Made by a program: the position numbers and the translations under genes. A DNA stretch of 64,000 bases from Cellulomonas wangsupingiae (GTDB lineage Bacteria; Actinomycetota; Actinomycetes; Actinomycetales; Cellulomonadaceae): positions 2,046,001-2,110,000 of the forward strand of contig NZ_CP101989.1 of assembly GCF_024508275.1 (NCBI RefSeq), in the 5' to 3' direction. The notes beneath the pieces are model-generated. The model saw nothing but the letters and a program-made list of their open reading frames with translations. It ran no database searches and was not told where the DNA came from. Positions 8,303 to 16,373 of this stretch are shown one piece after another (the first letter of the stretch is position 1; each line of letters starts with the position of its first letter).

Positions 8303-9799
8303 GTGAGTGAGACCTACAGGGCAGCGTCCGGGGAACCGACGCGGCCGCTGCCGCCGTACCGTCCGGCCGGGCCGCAGGCCGCCCCGGCCGACACGTTCGG
8401 GGGCGGGTCCTACCAGCCCGTCCCGTCCCAGAGCAGGCTGCCGGGCCACGCGTACCCCGCCGGCGGCGTGCAGGGCGACACGCGGGTGCCGGCCGGCACC
8501 GTGCCGCCCCCGGCGCACGCGGGAGGGCCGTACCCGGCTCCGCACGTGCCGGCTCCGGCGTCTCCCGCGGCGCGGCAGCCCGCCGCCGTGCCGTCGCGCG
8601 CCGGCGCCGCGTCCGGGCTGGCCCGCGGGGGAGCGGCGTCCGTGCGGGAGGACAGCGACGTCGTGATCGAGGACGTGCTGCGGGAGATGCACCGGCTGGG
8701 GGCGTCGGACGTGCACCTCACGGCCGGGACGGCTCCGATGGTGCGCATCAACGGCACGCTGCGTCCCCTCGACCAGTTCGGCGTGATGATGCCCGAGCCG
8801 CTGCGCCGCAGCCTGTTCGCGATCCTCACGCAGAAGCAGCGCGAGAAGTTCGAGTCGACGCTCGAGCTCGACCTGTCCTACGCGGTGCGCAGCCTGGCGC
8901 GATTCCGCGTGAACCTGTACCAGCAGCGCGAGTCTGTGGGCGCCGCCTTCCGCGTGATCCCCTACGAGATCAAGCCGCTGGAGGAGCTCGGGGTGCCGGC
9001 GTCGGTCGGGTCCTTCGCGGGCCTGCCACGCGGGCTGGTCCTGGTGACGGGGCCGACGGGGTCGGGCAAGTCGACGACGCTCGCGTCGATCATCGACCTC
9101 GCCAACCGCACGCGCGAGGACCACATCATGACGGTCGAGGACCCCATCGAGTTCCTCCACCGGCACAAGAAGTGCATCGTCAACCAGCGTGAGGTCGGCG
9201 CGGACACGCACTCGTTCGCCAACGCGCTCAAGCACGTGCTGCGCCAGGACCCCGACATCATCCTCGTCGGCGAGATGCGTGACCTCGAGACGATCTCCGT
9301 GGCCCTGACCGCCGCCGAGACCGGTCACCTCGTCTTCGCGACCCTGCACACGCAGGACGCGGCCCAGACGATCGACCGCATCATCGACGTGTTCCCCTCG
9401 GGGCAGCAGGCCCAGATCCGCACGCAGCTCGCCGCGGCGATCCAGGGGGTCGTCTGCCAGACGCTCGCCAAGAAGGCGAACGGCACGGGCCGGGTCGCGG
9501 CGACCGAGGTGATGATCGCGACCCCGGCGATCCGCAACCTCGTGCGCGAGGGCAAGACCCACCAGATCTACTCCGCCATGCAGGCGGGCGCCGACCAGGG
9601 CATGCACACCATGGACCAGCACCTGGCCGAGCTCGTCAAGCGCGGCAAGATCACGTACGAGGTCGGGCTGGAGAAGGCGCACCACGTCGAGGACTTCAAC
9701 AAGCTCGTCGGCCGGACCGCGAAGGTGAACCAGGGCGCGTCGGCCCTGCAGTCCAGCGCGTTCGGCAACCCGTCCGGTGCGAGCCTGGGAGGCTACTGA
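8303..9799 (+). CDS. pilT: Type IV pilus retraction ATPase PilT
   Basis: This 498-residue protein carries a PilT/GspE ATPase from about residue 115 to the end. Walker A is GPTGSGKST (250-258), followed by TVEDPIEFLH, DPDIILVGEMRD and TLHTQDA. It powers pilus retraction and twitching. The first 115 or so residues form a Pro-, Ala- and Gly-rich low-complexity extension that most PilT proteins (about 340-370 residues) lack. The GTG at 8303 follows GGAG by nine bases. A TTG at 8288 in the same frame is less likely. pilC begins inside its stop codon (TGATG). Confidence 0.95.
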   Translation: MSETYRAASGEPTRPLPPYRPAGPQAAPADTFGGGSYQPVPSQSRLPGHAYPAGGVQGDTRVPAGTVPPPAHAGGPYPAPHVPAPASPAARQPAAVPSRAGAASGLARGGAASVREDSDVVIEDVLREMHRLGASDVHLTAGTAPMVRINGTLRPLDQFGVMMPEPLRRSLFAILTQKQREKFESTLELDLSYAVRSLARFRVNLYQQRESVGAAFRVIPYEIKPLEELGVPASVGSFAGLPRGLVLVTGPTGSGKSTTLASIIDLANRTREDHIMTVEDPIEFLHRHKKCIVNQREVGADTHSFANALKHVLRQDPDIILVGEMRDLETISVALTAAETGHLVFATLHTQDAAQTIDRIIDVFPSGQQAQIRTQLAAAIQGVVCQTLAKKANGTGRVAATEVMIATPAIRNLVREGKTHQIYSAMQAGADQGMHTMDQHLAELVKRGKITYEVGLEKAHHVEDFNKLVGRTAKVNQGASALQSSAFGNPSGASLGGY

Positions 9800-11025
9800 T
9801 GGCTGTCATGCGCACGTACGAGTACGAGCTGTCCGACCGGACCGGGAAGGTCGTCAAGGGTCGGATCGACGCGCAGAACGAGGAGGCCGTCGCCAACCGG
9901 CTGCGGTCGATGGGCATGGCGCCGATCGCGATCCACGAGATCTCGACCAGCGGGCTGCAGACGGAGATCTCGATCCCGGGCTTCGGCGACCGGGTCAAGC
10001 TGAAGGACCTCGCGGTCATGGCCCGCCAGCTCGCGACCATGATCAGCGCCGGCCTGTCGCTCCTGCGCGCCCTGTCGATCCTGGCGGACCAGACCGACAG
10101 CAAGCCGCTGGCCAAGGCGCTCGGCACCGTGCGCTCGGACGTCGAGACCGGCGGCGCGCTGTCGGAGTCGATGACGAAGCACCGCGAGGTGTTCCCGCCG
10201 CTGATGATCCACATGATCCGGGCGGGCGAGATCGGGGGGTTCCTCGAGGAGTCGCTCACCTCCGTGGCGGAGAACTACGAGTCCGAGGTGAAGCTCCGCG
10301 CCCAGATCAAGTCGGCGATGACGTACCCCGTGATGGTGTTCGCGATGGCGATCCTGGCGGTCGTGGGCATGCTCCTGTTCATCGTCCCGGTGTTCGACAA
10401 GATGTTCGCCGACCTGGGCGGTGAGCTGCCCGCGCCCACGCAGTTCCTCGTCTTCCTTTCCGGGGTCATGAAGTGGCTGGCGCCGGCGATGCTGGTGATG
10501 GGCATCGGGTTCTCGGTGTGGTGGCGCAAGCACAAGAACGACGACGCGATCCGCTCGCGCGTCCAGCCGGTCACGCTGCGGTTCCCGGTCTTCGGGCCGC
10601 TGTTCACGAAGGTCGCGATCGCCCGGTTCACCCGCAACTTCGGCACGATGCTGGGTGCGGGCGTGCCGATCCTGCAGGCGCTCGACATCGTGGGGGAGAC
10701 GTCCGGCAACTGGACGATCGAGGTCGCCGTGCGCGACATCCAGCAGGGCGTGCGGCAGGGGCAGCCGCTGTCCGCCCCGCTCGCCAAGCACGCCGTGTTC
10801 CCGCCCATGGTCGTGCAGATGATCACGACGGGTGAGGACTCCGGGTCGCTCGAGCAGATGCTCACCAAGATCGCGATCTTCTACGACGAGGAGGTCGCGG
10901 CCACCACGGAGCAGCTCACGTCGCTCATCGAGCCGCTCATGATCGCGTTCCTCGGCGTGATCATCGGCGGCATGATCGTCGCCCTCTACATGCCGATCTT
11001 CAGCATCTTCGAGCTGGTGCAGTGA
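9799..11025 (+). CDS. pilC: Type IV pilus inner-membrane platform protein PilC
   Basis: This 408-residue polytopic membrane protein has two GspF domains (about residues 75-198 and 275-400), each ending in hydrophobic segments. It opens with MAVMRTYEYELSDRTGKVVKG, typical of PilC. It links the PilB and PilT motors to pilin assembly. Its ATG overlaps the pilT stop, so both are made from one message. The pilin gene follows after 131 bases that hold a separate promoter-like site. Confidence 0.96.
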   Translation: MAVMRTYEYELSDRTGKVVKGRIDAQNEEAVANRLRSMGMAPIAIHEISTSGLQTEISIPGFGDRVKLKDLAVMARQLATMISAGLSLLRALSILADQTDSKPLAKALGTVRSDVETGGALSESMTKHREVFPPLMIHMIRAGEIGGFLEESLTSVAENYESEVKLRAQIKSAMTYPVMVFAMAILAVVGMLLFIVPVFDKMFADLGGELPAPTQFLVFLSGVMKWLAPAMLVMGIGFSVWWRKHKNDDAIRSRVQPVTLRFPVFGPLFTKVAIARFTRNFGTMLGAGVPILQALDIVGETSGNWTIEVAVRDIQQGVRQGQPLSAPLAKHAVFPPMVVQMITTGEDSGSLEQMLTKIAIFYDEEVAATTEQLTSLIEPLMIAFLGVIIGGMIVALYMPIFSIFELVQ

Positions 11026-11054
11026 CGGCCGTCCGGGTGAACCTGGCGTACGCG

Positions 11055-11081
11055 CTCAAGGCGCCTGCGACCAGGGTCGAT
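11055..11081 (+). promoter_or_regulatory. Putative motility-sigma promoter of the pilin gene
   Basis: CTCAAG (11055-11060), 15 bases, then GTCGAT (11076-11081, one change from GCCGAT), lies 75 bases before the pilin start. The extended left half GCGCTCAAG and the spacing match the pilT and pilM sites. It gives the major pilin its own transcript. Confidence 0.55.
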
Positions 11082-11156
11082 GTCCTCGGTGCAGCACCGA
11101 ACCGCCGGGTCTCGCACCCGGCAATGGACACCGACACCGAAAGCAGGGACCAGCAC

Positions 11157-11582
11157 ATGATGGCTCGCGTCCGTACCACCATGCAGAAGCGCGCCGAGGG
11201 TGAGAAGGGCTTCACGCTCATCGAGCTCCTCGTCGTCATCATCATCATCGGCATCCTCGCCGCGATCGCCATCCCGGCGTTCCTCAACCAGCGCACCCGC
11301 GGCTGGGAGGCGCAGGCCGAGAGCGACCTGAAGAACGCCGCGATCGCGGCCGAGACGTTCGCCGTGGGCAACAACGGCTCGTACGTCGGCCTGACCGACG
11401 ACAAGCTGAAGGAGAACGGCTACAACGCCACGGACCGCGTGACGGTCAAGGTCGGCACCGTGTCGGCCACCGAGTTCGCGATGACCGCGACGCACGCGGA
11501 CCTCACCACGAAGAGCTGGACCTACACCTCGAAGGACGGCGTCATCAAGGACTCGGGCGCGCCGGCGGTTCCGTCTCCCTGA
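11157..11582 (+). CDS. pilA: Major type IV pilin (PilA-like)
   Basis: This 141-residue prepilin has a basic leader ending EGEKG, then FTLIELLVVIIIIGILAAIA. Prepilin peptidase should cut between G18 and F19, leaving the conserved glutamate E23 as position 5 of the mature pilin and the hydrophobic helix that forms the fibre core. The remaining 95 or so residues are a small globular head. The ATG at 11157 follows AGGGA by seven bases. The reading frame continues upstream to 11022 but lacks pilin features there. Its own promoter site and a strong hairpin downstream suggest it is expressed above the rest. The gene symbol follows function, not a database match. Confidence 0.93.
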   Translation: MMARVRTTMQKRAEGEKGFTLIELLVVIIIIGILAAIAIPAFLNQRTRGWEAQAESDLKNAAIAAETFAVGNNGSYVGLTDDKLKENGYNATDRVTVKVGTVSATEFAMTATHADLTTKSWTYTSKDGVIKDSGAPAVPSP

Positions 11583-11601
11583 TCACCCTGATCGGCTGAC
11601 C

Positions 11602-11637
11602 GGTGTGGGGCGTCGCGGCAACGCGGCGCCCCACACC
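11602..11637 (+). terminator. Strong hairpin after the pilin gene
   Basis: GGTGTGGGGCG (11602-11612) and CGCCCCACACC (11627-11637) form a perfect 11-base stem, extended by further GC pairs, 19 bases after the pilin stop. It should end most pilin transcripts and leave the minor pilins to read-through. Confidence 0.8.
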
Positions 11638-11701
11638 GCAGGCGTATCCGCGGGGCGCGCCGACCGGCGACACCCGTACCGACACGAGCGGAGGAGTGAC
11701 C

Positions 11702-13039
11702 GTGCGCACCTGGTGGCGCCGCATGCGGCACGTCCGCGACGACGACGCGGGCATGGGCCTGCCGGAGCTCCTCGTCGCGATGTTCATCTTCGCGCTCGTG
11801 AGCACCGGCCTGGCGTACTCCCTCATCAGCACCCTCAGCCTGACGCGCGACGCCCGCGCCCGCGTCGTCGCCGCGAACCTCGCGGCCGAGGAGATCGACC
11901 TCGCGCGCGACGCCCCCGACCTGTTCGCGCTGCTCGACGACGAGCAGACCGAGACGCTGAACGGTGACGAGTTCACCATCACCCGCACCACGCAGTGGGT
12001 CTCCGACCCCGGCGCGGAGTTCACCTGCGGCGCCGGCAGCGGCACGGGAGCCCTGCGGTACAAGCGGGTCAACGTCACCGTCACGTGGGGCGGCATGCGC
12101 TCGACCGCCCAGCCCGTGCGCAGCGACACGATCCTGTCGCCGGACGACCACATCAACGACCCGACCAAGGGCACGATCCTCGTCTCGGTCCTCAAGGCCG
12201 ACGGCACCGGCAACGCCGGGGTCGGCGTCACCGTGACGCCGACGCTGGGCGCCGCCATCAACGCGACCGACTCCCAGGGGTGCACGTACGTCCTGAAGGT
12301 GGACCCCGGGACGTACGACGTGAAGGTGACCCGCGCCGGCCATGTCAGCGACACGCAGCTGGCGGCGCCGACCCAGTCCGTGGTCGTCGCCACCGGGTCG
12401 ACGGCCTCCGTCGGCTTCCAGCTCGACGAGGCGGCGACGTTCAACGCGACGATGGCACCGGGCGCTCCGAGCGGCACGCGACTGCCCACCGCGTTCAGCA
12501 CGACGTTCAGCAGCACGTACGGCAACGCTGCCGTCGCGCAGCAGAACGCCGGCGGCACCACGAGCCACACGTACAGGCTGCACCCCTTCACATCGGGCTA
12601 CGCGCCCTACGCCGGGACCTGCACGCAGGCGGACCCGCGGCAGTGGCCGGAGGAGACGATCGGCGCGACCACCTACGCCGCGGCCCTTCCCGACGCCGTC
12701 GCGGCGGCACCCGGCGGTGCCGTGGCGGTCGGCGTCCCGATGGGCCTCGTCCAGGTCACCGGTGGTGGTGGCAGCCACCTGCACGCCGTGTCGGAGGACG
12801 GCGACTGCACCGTGTCGTACGCCTTCGGGAACATCGTCCCGGGTCCGGCGTCCGGGCGGGTGACCGTGGCACTGCCGTACGGCTCGTGGCGGTTGCAGAC
12901 GTCGACCTCGGCCACGGGGGCGAAGACGTCGCTGCCGGCCAGCCGTCTGGTCGTGCCCACGCCGGCGATGCCGGAGCGGACCACGATCGCGGCGTCGGGC
13001 GTCGTCACGTTCGACCCGCGCACGGCGGTCCTGCCGTGA
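11702..13039 (+). CDS. Minor prepilin with carboxypeptidase-regulatory-like domain (PilV-like)
   Basis: This 445-residue protein has a class III signal of the form DDDAG/MGLPELLVAM, so the mature protein starts MGLPE with glutamate at position 5. After the hydrophobic helix comes a pilin-like region. From about residue 155 there is a beta-sandwich repeat-like stretch (GTILVSVLKADG... through GTYDVKVTRAGHVS) resembling CarboxypepD_reg or Cna-B type domains, followed by a further unassigned domain. This is far larger than ordinary minor pilins and suggests a pilus-tip adhesin. The GTG at 11702 lies five bases after GAGGAG. The next gene overlaps its stop (GTGA). Confidence 0.85.
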   Translation: MRTWWRRMRHVRDDDAGMGLPELLVAMFIFALVSTGLAYSLISTLSLTRDARARVVAANLAAEEIDLARDAPDLFALLDDEQTETLNGDEFTITRTTQWVSDPGAEFTCGAGSGTGALRYKRVNVTVTWGGMRSTAQPVRSDTILSPDDHINDPTKGTILVSVLKADGTGNAGVGVTVTPTLGAAINATDSQGCTYVLKVDPGTYDVKVTRAGHVSDTQLAAPTQSVVVATGSTASVGFQLDEAATFNATMAPGAPSGTRLPTAFSTTFSSTYGNAAVAQQNAGGTTSHTYRLHPFTSGYAPYAGTCTQADPRQWPEETIGATTYAAALPDAVAAAPGGAVAVGVPMGLVQVTGGGGSHLHAVSEDGDCTVSYAFGNIVPGPASGRVTVALPYGSWRLQTSTSATGAKTSLPASRLVVPTPAMPERTTIAASGVVTFDPRTAVLP

Positions 13040-13722
13040 TCCGCCGCCTGCGCCGGCCGCTGCGGCACGACGACCGCGGCGTGACCCTGCCCGAGATGCT
13101 CGTGACGATGATGCTGCTGGCCTTCCTCACCGCACTCATCCTCGGGATGGTCACGTCCTTCTCCCGGACCTTCTCCCGGGACCGGGCCGCCGCCGACTCG
13201 ACGACGGTGGCGGCGGCCGGCATGAAGGAGCTGACGCGCGTCGTGCGCGCCGGCACCGAGCTGCGCCTCGCCGGCGGCGGGTCGACGCAGTCCCCGGTGT
13301 TCGTGGAGGCCAAGGCGAACACCCTGACGATGTTCGCCTACATCGACACCGAGGCGACGGACTCGCGACCCGTCAAGGTGCGGTTCGCGATCGACGGGGC
13401 GCGACGTCTCGTCGAGACGCGCTGGGAGACGACGTCGACGGAGGACCCGTGGGCGTTCCCCGCGGTCGGGTCGCCGACGCGGACGCGGCCCATCGCGCGC
13501 CTCATCCCGGCCGGGTCCCCCCCGCTCTTCGAGTACCTCAACCAGGGCAACGTCGCGATCCCCATCCCCGCGAGCGGCTTCACGACCGAGCAGCTGCGCG
13601 AGATCGCGGGCGTGCGGGTCACGCTCACGGTGCAGGCGGACGTCACGGAGCGGGCCGATCCCGTGCAGATCAACAACGCCGTCGGCATTCCCAACCGGGG
13701 CATCTCTCGAGTGAGGCCGTGA
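13036..13722 (+). CDS. Minor prepilin (PilW-like)
   Basis: This 228-residue protein has the prepilin signal DDRG/VTLPEMLVTMM, with glutamate at mature position 5, followed by a hydrophobic helix and a beta-rich head. Minor pilins of this kind initiate pilus assembly and sit at the tip. The GTG start overlaps the stop of the preceding minor pilin and its own stop overlaps the ATG of the next gene. The three minor subunits are therefore made as a coupled set. The PilW label reflects operon position and length, not a domain match that I can verify. Confidence 0.85.
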   Translation: MIRRLRRPLRHDDRGVTLPEMLVTMMLLAFLTALILGMVTSFSRTFSRDRAAADSTTVAAAGMKELTRVVRAGTELRLAGGGSTQSPVFVEAKANTLTMFAYIDTEATDSRPVKVRFAIDGARRLVETRWETTSTEDPWAFPAVGSPTRTRPIARLIPAGSPPLFEYLNQGNVAIPIPASGFTTEQLREIAGVRVTLTVQADVTERADPVQINNAVGIPNRGISRVRP

Positions 13723-15494
13723 TGACACTGTCCCGACTGCTGCGGATCCGATCAGACGAGCGCGAGGACGGGATGGCGATGGTCGTCGTCCTCGGGGTCA
13801 CCGTGATGCTGAGCGCGCTCATCGTCGCCGGCATCGCCACCAGCACCGGAGCGGCGCGCCAGGCGCAGCGCGACGAGAGCTGGAGCGCGTCGCTCGCCGC
13901 CGCGTACGCGGGGATCGAGGAGTACGAGAGCCGGCTGGCGAACGACACGGGGTACTTCGCGTACGGGAACCCGGCGGCGCCGTTCACGGTCGAGACGGGC
14001 TCGAGCGGCAAGGTGGCGCTGCCCGCCGGGGCGTCCGCGAACCCCGCGTTCGGCGTCGGGGCGTCGGGCACGTGGGCGACCGTCCCCGGCAGCGGCGGCA
14101 AGGCGGAGTTCCGGTACGAGGTCGACAACTCACGCTTCTACATCGACGGCACCCTGCGGGTCCGCGCGACCGGCCGCGCCGGCGGCGCGACCGGGGACAC
14201 GCGGTCGATCGTCGCCGACATCAAGCAGAAGGGCTTCATCGACTTCCTGTACTTCACCGACTACGAGGTGCGGGACCCCGAGGCGCTGAACCCGGACGAC
14301 AACACCAACTGCGCGATCCACCACTACGAGGGCCCCCGTCCGGGCTGCACCGTCATCTACTTCGGTGGCCAGGACGAGATCAACGGCCCCATGCACACCA
14401 ACGACGCGTTCCAGACCAACGGCCCGGCCAAGTTCAACGGCAAGGTGACGACGGCCTACAAGGCCGCGACCGGCAAGAACTACATCAAGTCGTCCGGGAC
14501 GGCGCCCACGTTCAAGATCACGACGGACCCGCAGAACATCGCCACCATCGGCATGCCCCCCACGAACTCCCAGCTGAAGAAGGAGACGCGCTCGGACCTG
14601 CCGAACGAGGTGCCCAACCCGGGGTGCCTGTACACCGGTCCGACGTCGATCACGTTCCACGCCGACGGCAAGATGACGGTCGTCTCGCCGTGGACGAAGT
14701 TCACCAACACGGCGGGCGTCGCGGACGCGCTCGGCTCGAACCCGACCCACTGCGGGGTCCCGGGCGACAGCGGGCTCGCCAAACGCAGCAGCGGCAAGTA
14801 CGTCGGCACGAAGATCGATGTCCCGGCGAACCTCGTGGTCTACGTGCAGAACGTGCCGGGCTCGTCGGGCAACGTCAACCACACCGGCGGAAACAAGCCG
14901 CCGTTCCCGTCGTCGGCGTCGACGTGCGCGTCCAAGGCCAACTCGATCGGCTACCCCCAGGACAATGAGAAGGTCCCGTTCTCCAAGGCCTACGGCTGCC
15001 GCAACGGGGACCTGTTCGTGTCCGGGACCATCTCCGGCAACGCGACGCTCGCGTCGGAGAACTACATCTACGTCACCGGCGACATCAAGTACGCCGACGA
15101 CGGGGAGGACATGCTCGGCCTGGTCGGCAACAACGCCGTGTGGGTCTGGAACCCGGTGAACTCCTCGAACCAGCCCCAGCTGGACAAGAACCGTCGTATC
15201 GACGCCGCCATCCTGTCGGTCGGGCACACCTTCCTCGTGCAGAACTACGACAAGGGCTCGAGCAACCGCGGCACGCTGACCGTGAACGGCGCGATCGCCC
15301 AGAAGTTCCGCGGGCCCGTCGGTACCGGCTCGGGCGCGTCCATGAGCACCGGGTTCGCCAAGGACTACAACTACGACGAGCGCTTCCGCTACATGGCGCC
15401 GCCGAAGTTCCTCTCACCCGTGACCACCACGTACGGTGTCAACGTGTGGGTCGAGGTGGAGCCGGCGTTCGAGCCCGACGGGTCGGCGAGCTGA
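13722..15494 (+). CDS. Large PilX-like pilus assembly protein
   Basis: This 590-residue protein starts with a PilX-type N-terminus: a short basic leader, EREDG, then MAMVVVLGVTVMLSALIVAGIATS. The glutamate at mature position 5 is missing, as is usual for PilX/GspK-type subunits that cap the fibre. The exported part is long, with few cysteines, and rich in G, N, T and S. I recognise no named domain in it. It is about three times longer than classical PilX. The ATG overlaps the preceding stop. Its position as the last minor subunit before the prepilin peptidase supports a tip or capping role. Confidence 0.85.
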   Translation: MTLSRLLRIRSDEREDGMAMVVVLGVTVMLSALIVAGIATSTGAARQAQRDESWSASLAAAYAGIEEYESRLANDTGYFAYGNPAAPFTVETGSSGKVALPAGASANPAFGVGASGTWATVPGSGGKAEFRYEVDNSRFYIDGTLRVRATGRAGGATGDTRSIVADIKQKGFIDFLYFTDYEVRDPEALNPDDNTNCAIHHYEGPRPGCTVIYFGGQDEINGPMHTNDAFQTNGPAKFNGKVTTAYKAATGKNYIKSSGTAPTFKITTDPQNIATIGMPPTNSQLKKETRSDLPNEVPNPGCLYTGPTSITFHADGKMTVVSPWTKFTNTAGVADALGSNPTHCGVPGDSGLAKRSSGKYVGTKIDVPANLVVYVQNVPGSSGNVNHTGGNKPPFPSSASTCASKANSIGYPQDNEKVPFSKAYGCRNGDLFVSGTISGNATLASENYIYVTGDIKYADDGEDMLGLVGNNAVWVWNPVNSSNQPQLDKNRRIDAAILSVGHTFLVQNYDKGSSNRGTLTVNGAIAQKFRGPVGTGSGASMSTGFAKDYNYDERFRYMAPPKFLSPVTTTYGVNVWVEVEPAFEPDGSAS

Positions 15495-15499
15495 CACCG

Positions 15500-16297
15500 G
15501 TGACCGCGATCCTCCTGGCGCTGGCCGGCCTCACGGGCCTGGCGGTCGGCTCGTTCCTCAACGTCGTCGTGTGGCGCGTCCCGCGGGACGAGTCCGTCGT
15601 GCGCCCCCCGAGCGCCTGCCCGTCCTGCGGGCACGCGATCCGGCGCCGCGACAACGTGCCGATCGTGTCGTGGGTGGCGTTGCGGGCGCGGTGCCGGGAC
15701 TGCGGTGCCCGCATCTCCGCGAGGTACCCGCTGGTCGAGGGCGCCACCGCCGTGCTGTTCGTGCTGGCGACGTGGTGGGCCCTGGAGCGCCCCGACGGTC
15801 TGTGGCTGCTGCCGGTCCTGTGGTACCTCGTGGCCGTCGGCGTTGCGCTGGCGCTGATCGACGTGGACACCCACCGCCTGCCCGACCGGATCGTGCTGCC
15901 GTCCTACGTGGTCGTCGCGGTGCTCCTGGTCGTCGCCAGCGCCGGCACCGGGCAGTGGGACGCGATGCTGCGCGCGGCGATCGGCATGGCGGCGCTGTGG
16001 CTCTTCTACTTCACGCTCGTGATGGTCTACCCCCGGGGCATGGGCTTCGGGGACGTGAAGCTCTCCGGCGTGCTCGGCATGGTCCTGGCCTGGTTCGGGT
16101 GGGGGTCGCTCGTGGTGGGCGCCTTCGCGGCGTTCGCGTGCGGCGGCCTCTACGGGCTCGTGCTGATCGCGCTGCGGCGCGCGGGGCGCACGTCCCAGGT
16201 CCCGTTCGGGCCGTGGATGCTGCTGGGCGCGGCGATCGGGATCGTGGCCGGACCGCAGATCTGGACCGCGTACCTCGGCGCGGCGCTCGGTACCTGA
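15500..16297 (+). CDS. pilD: Prepilin peptidase / N-methyltransferase PilD
   Basis: This 265-residue polytopic membrane protease cleaves prepilin leaders after glycine and methylates the new N-terminus. It shows the N-terminal SFLNVVVWRVPR motif and the cytoplasmic zinc-type double cysteine pair CPSCGH and CRDCG. The two active aspartates lie in ALIDVDTHRLPD (D121 or D123) and GFGD (D185). About seven membrane segments follow the family pattern. It starts with GTG six bases after the PilX-like gene and ends the second half of the locus. All four prepilins upstream are its expected substrates. Confidence 0.96.
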   Translation: MTAILLALAGLTGLAVGSFLNVVVWRVPRDESVVRPPSACPSCGHAIRRRDNVPIVSWVALRARCRDCGARISARYPLVEGATAVLFVLATWWALERPDGLWLLPVLWYLVAVGVALALIDVDTHRLPDRIVLPSYVVVAVLLVVASAGTGQWDAMLRAAIGMAALWLFYFTLVMVYPRGMGFGDVKLSGVLGMVLAWFGWGSLVVGAFAAFACGGLYGLVLIALRRAGRTSQVPFGPWMLLGAAIGIVAGPQIWTAYLGAALGT

Positions 16298-16309
16298 CCG
16301 GCGCGAGCG

Positions 16310-16336
16310 CTCAAGGCGGGCCCCCTGGCGGCCGAT
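16310..16336 (+). promoter_or_regulatory. Putative motility-sigma promoter of pilM-pilN-pilO
   Basis: CTCAAG (16310-16315), 15 bases, then GCCGAT (16331-16336, followed by AG), lies 37 bases before the pilM start. It is the best match of the four sites to a GCCGATAA-type -10. Confidence 0.65.
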
Positions 16337-16373
16337 AGACCGAAGAGTCGTCGGACGCGCGAAGGGATGCCAC

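Noticed and set aside
11022..11156. Upstream in-frame start for the pilin
   Set aside because: It would place 45 unrelated residues before a normal prepilin leader and would run through the promoter-like site.
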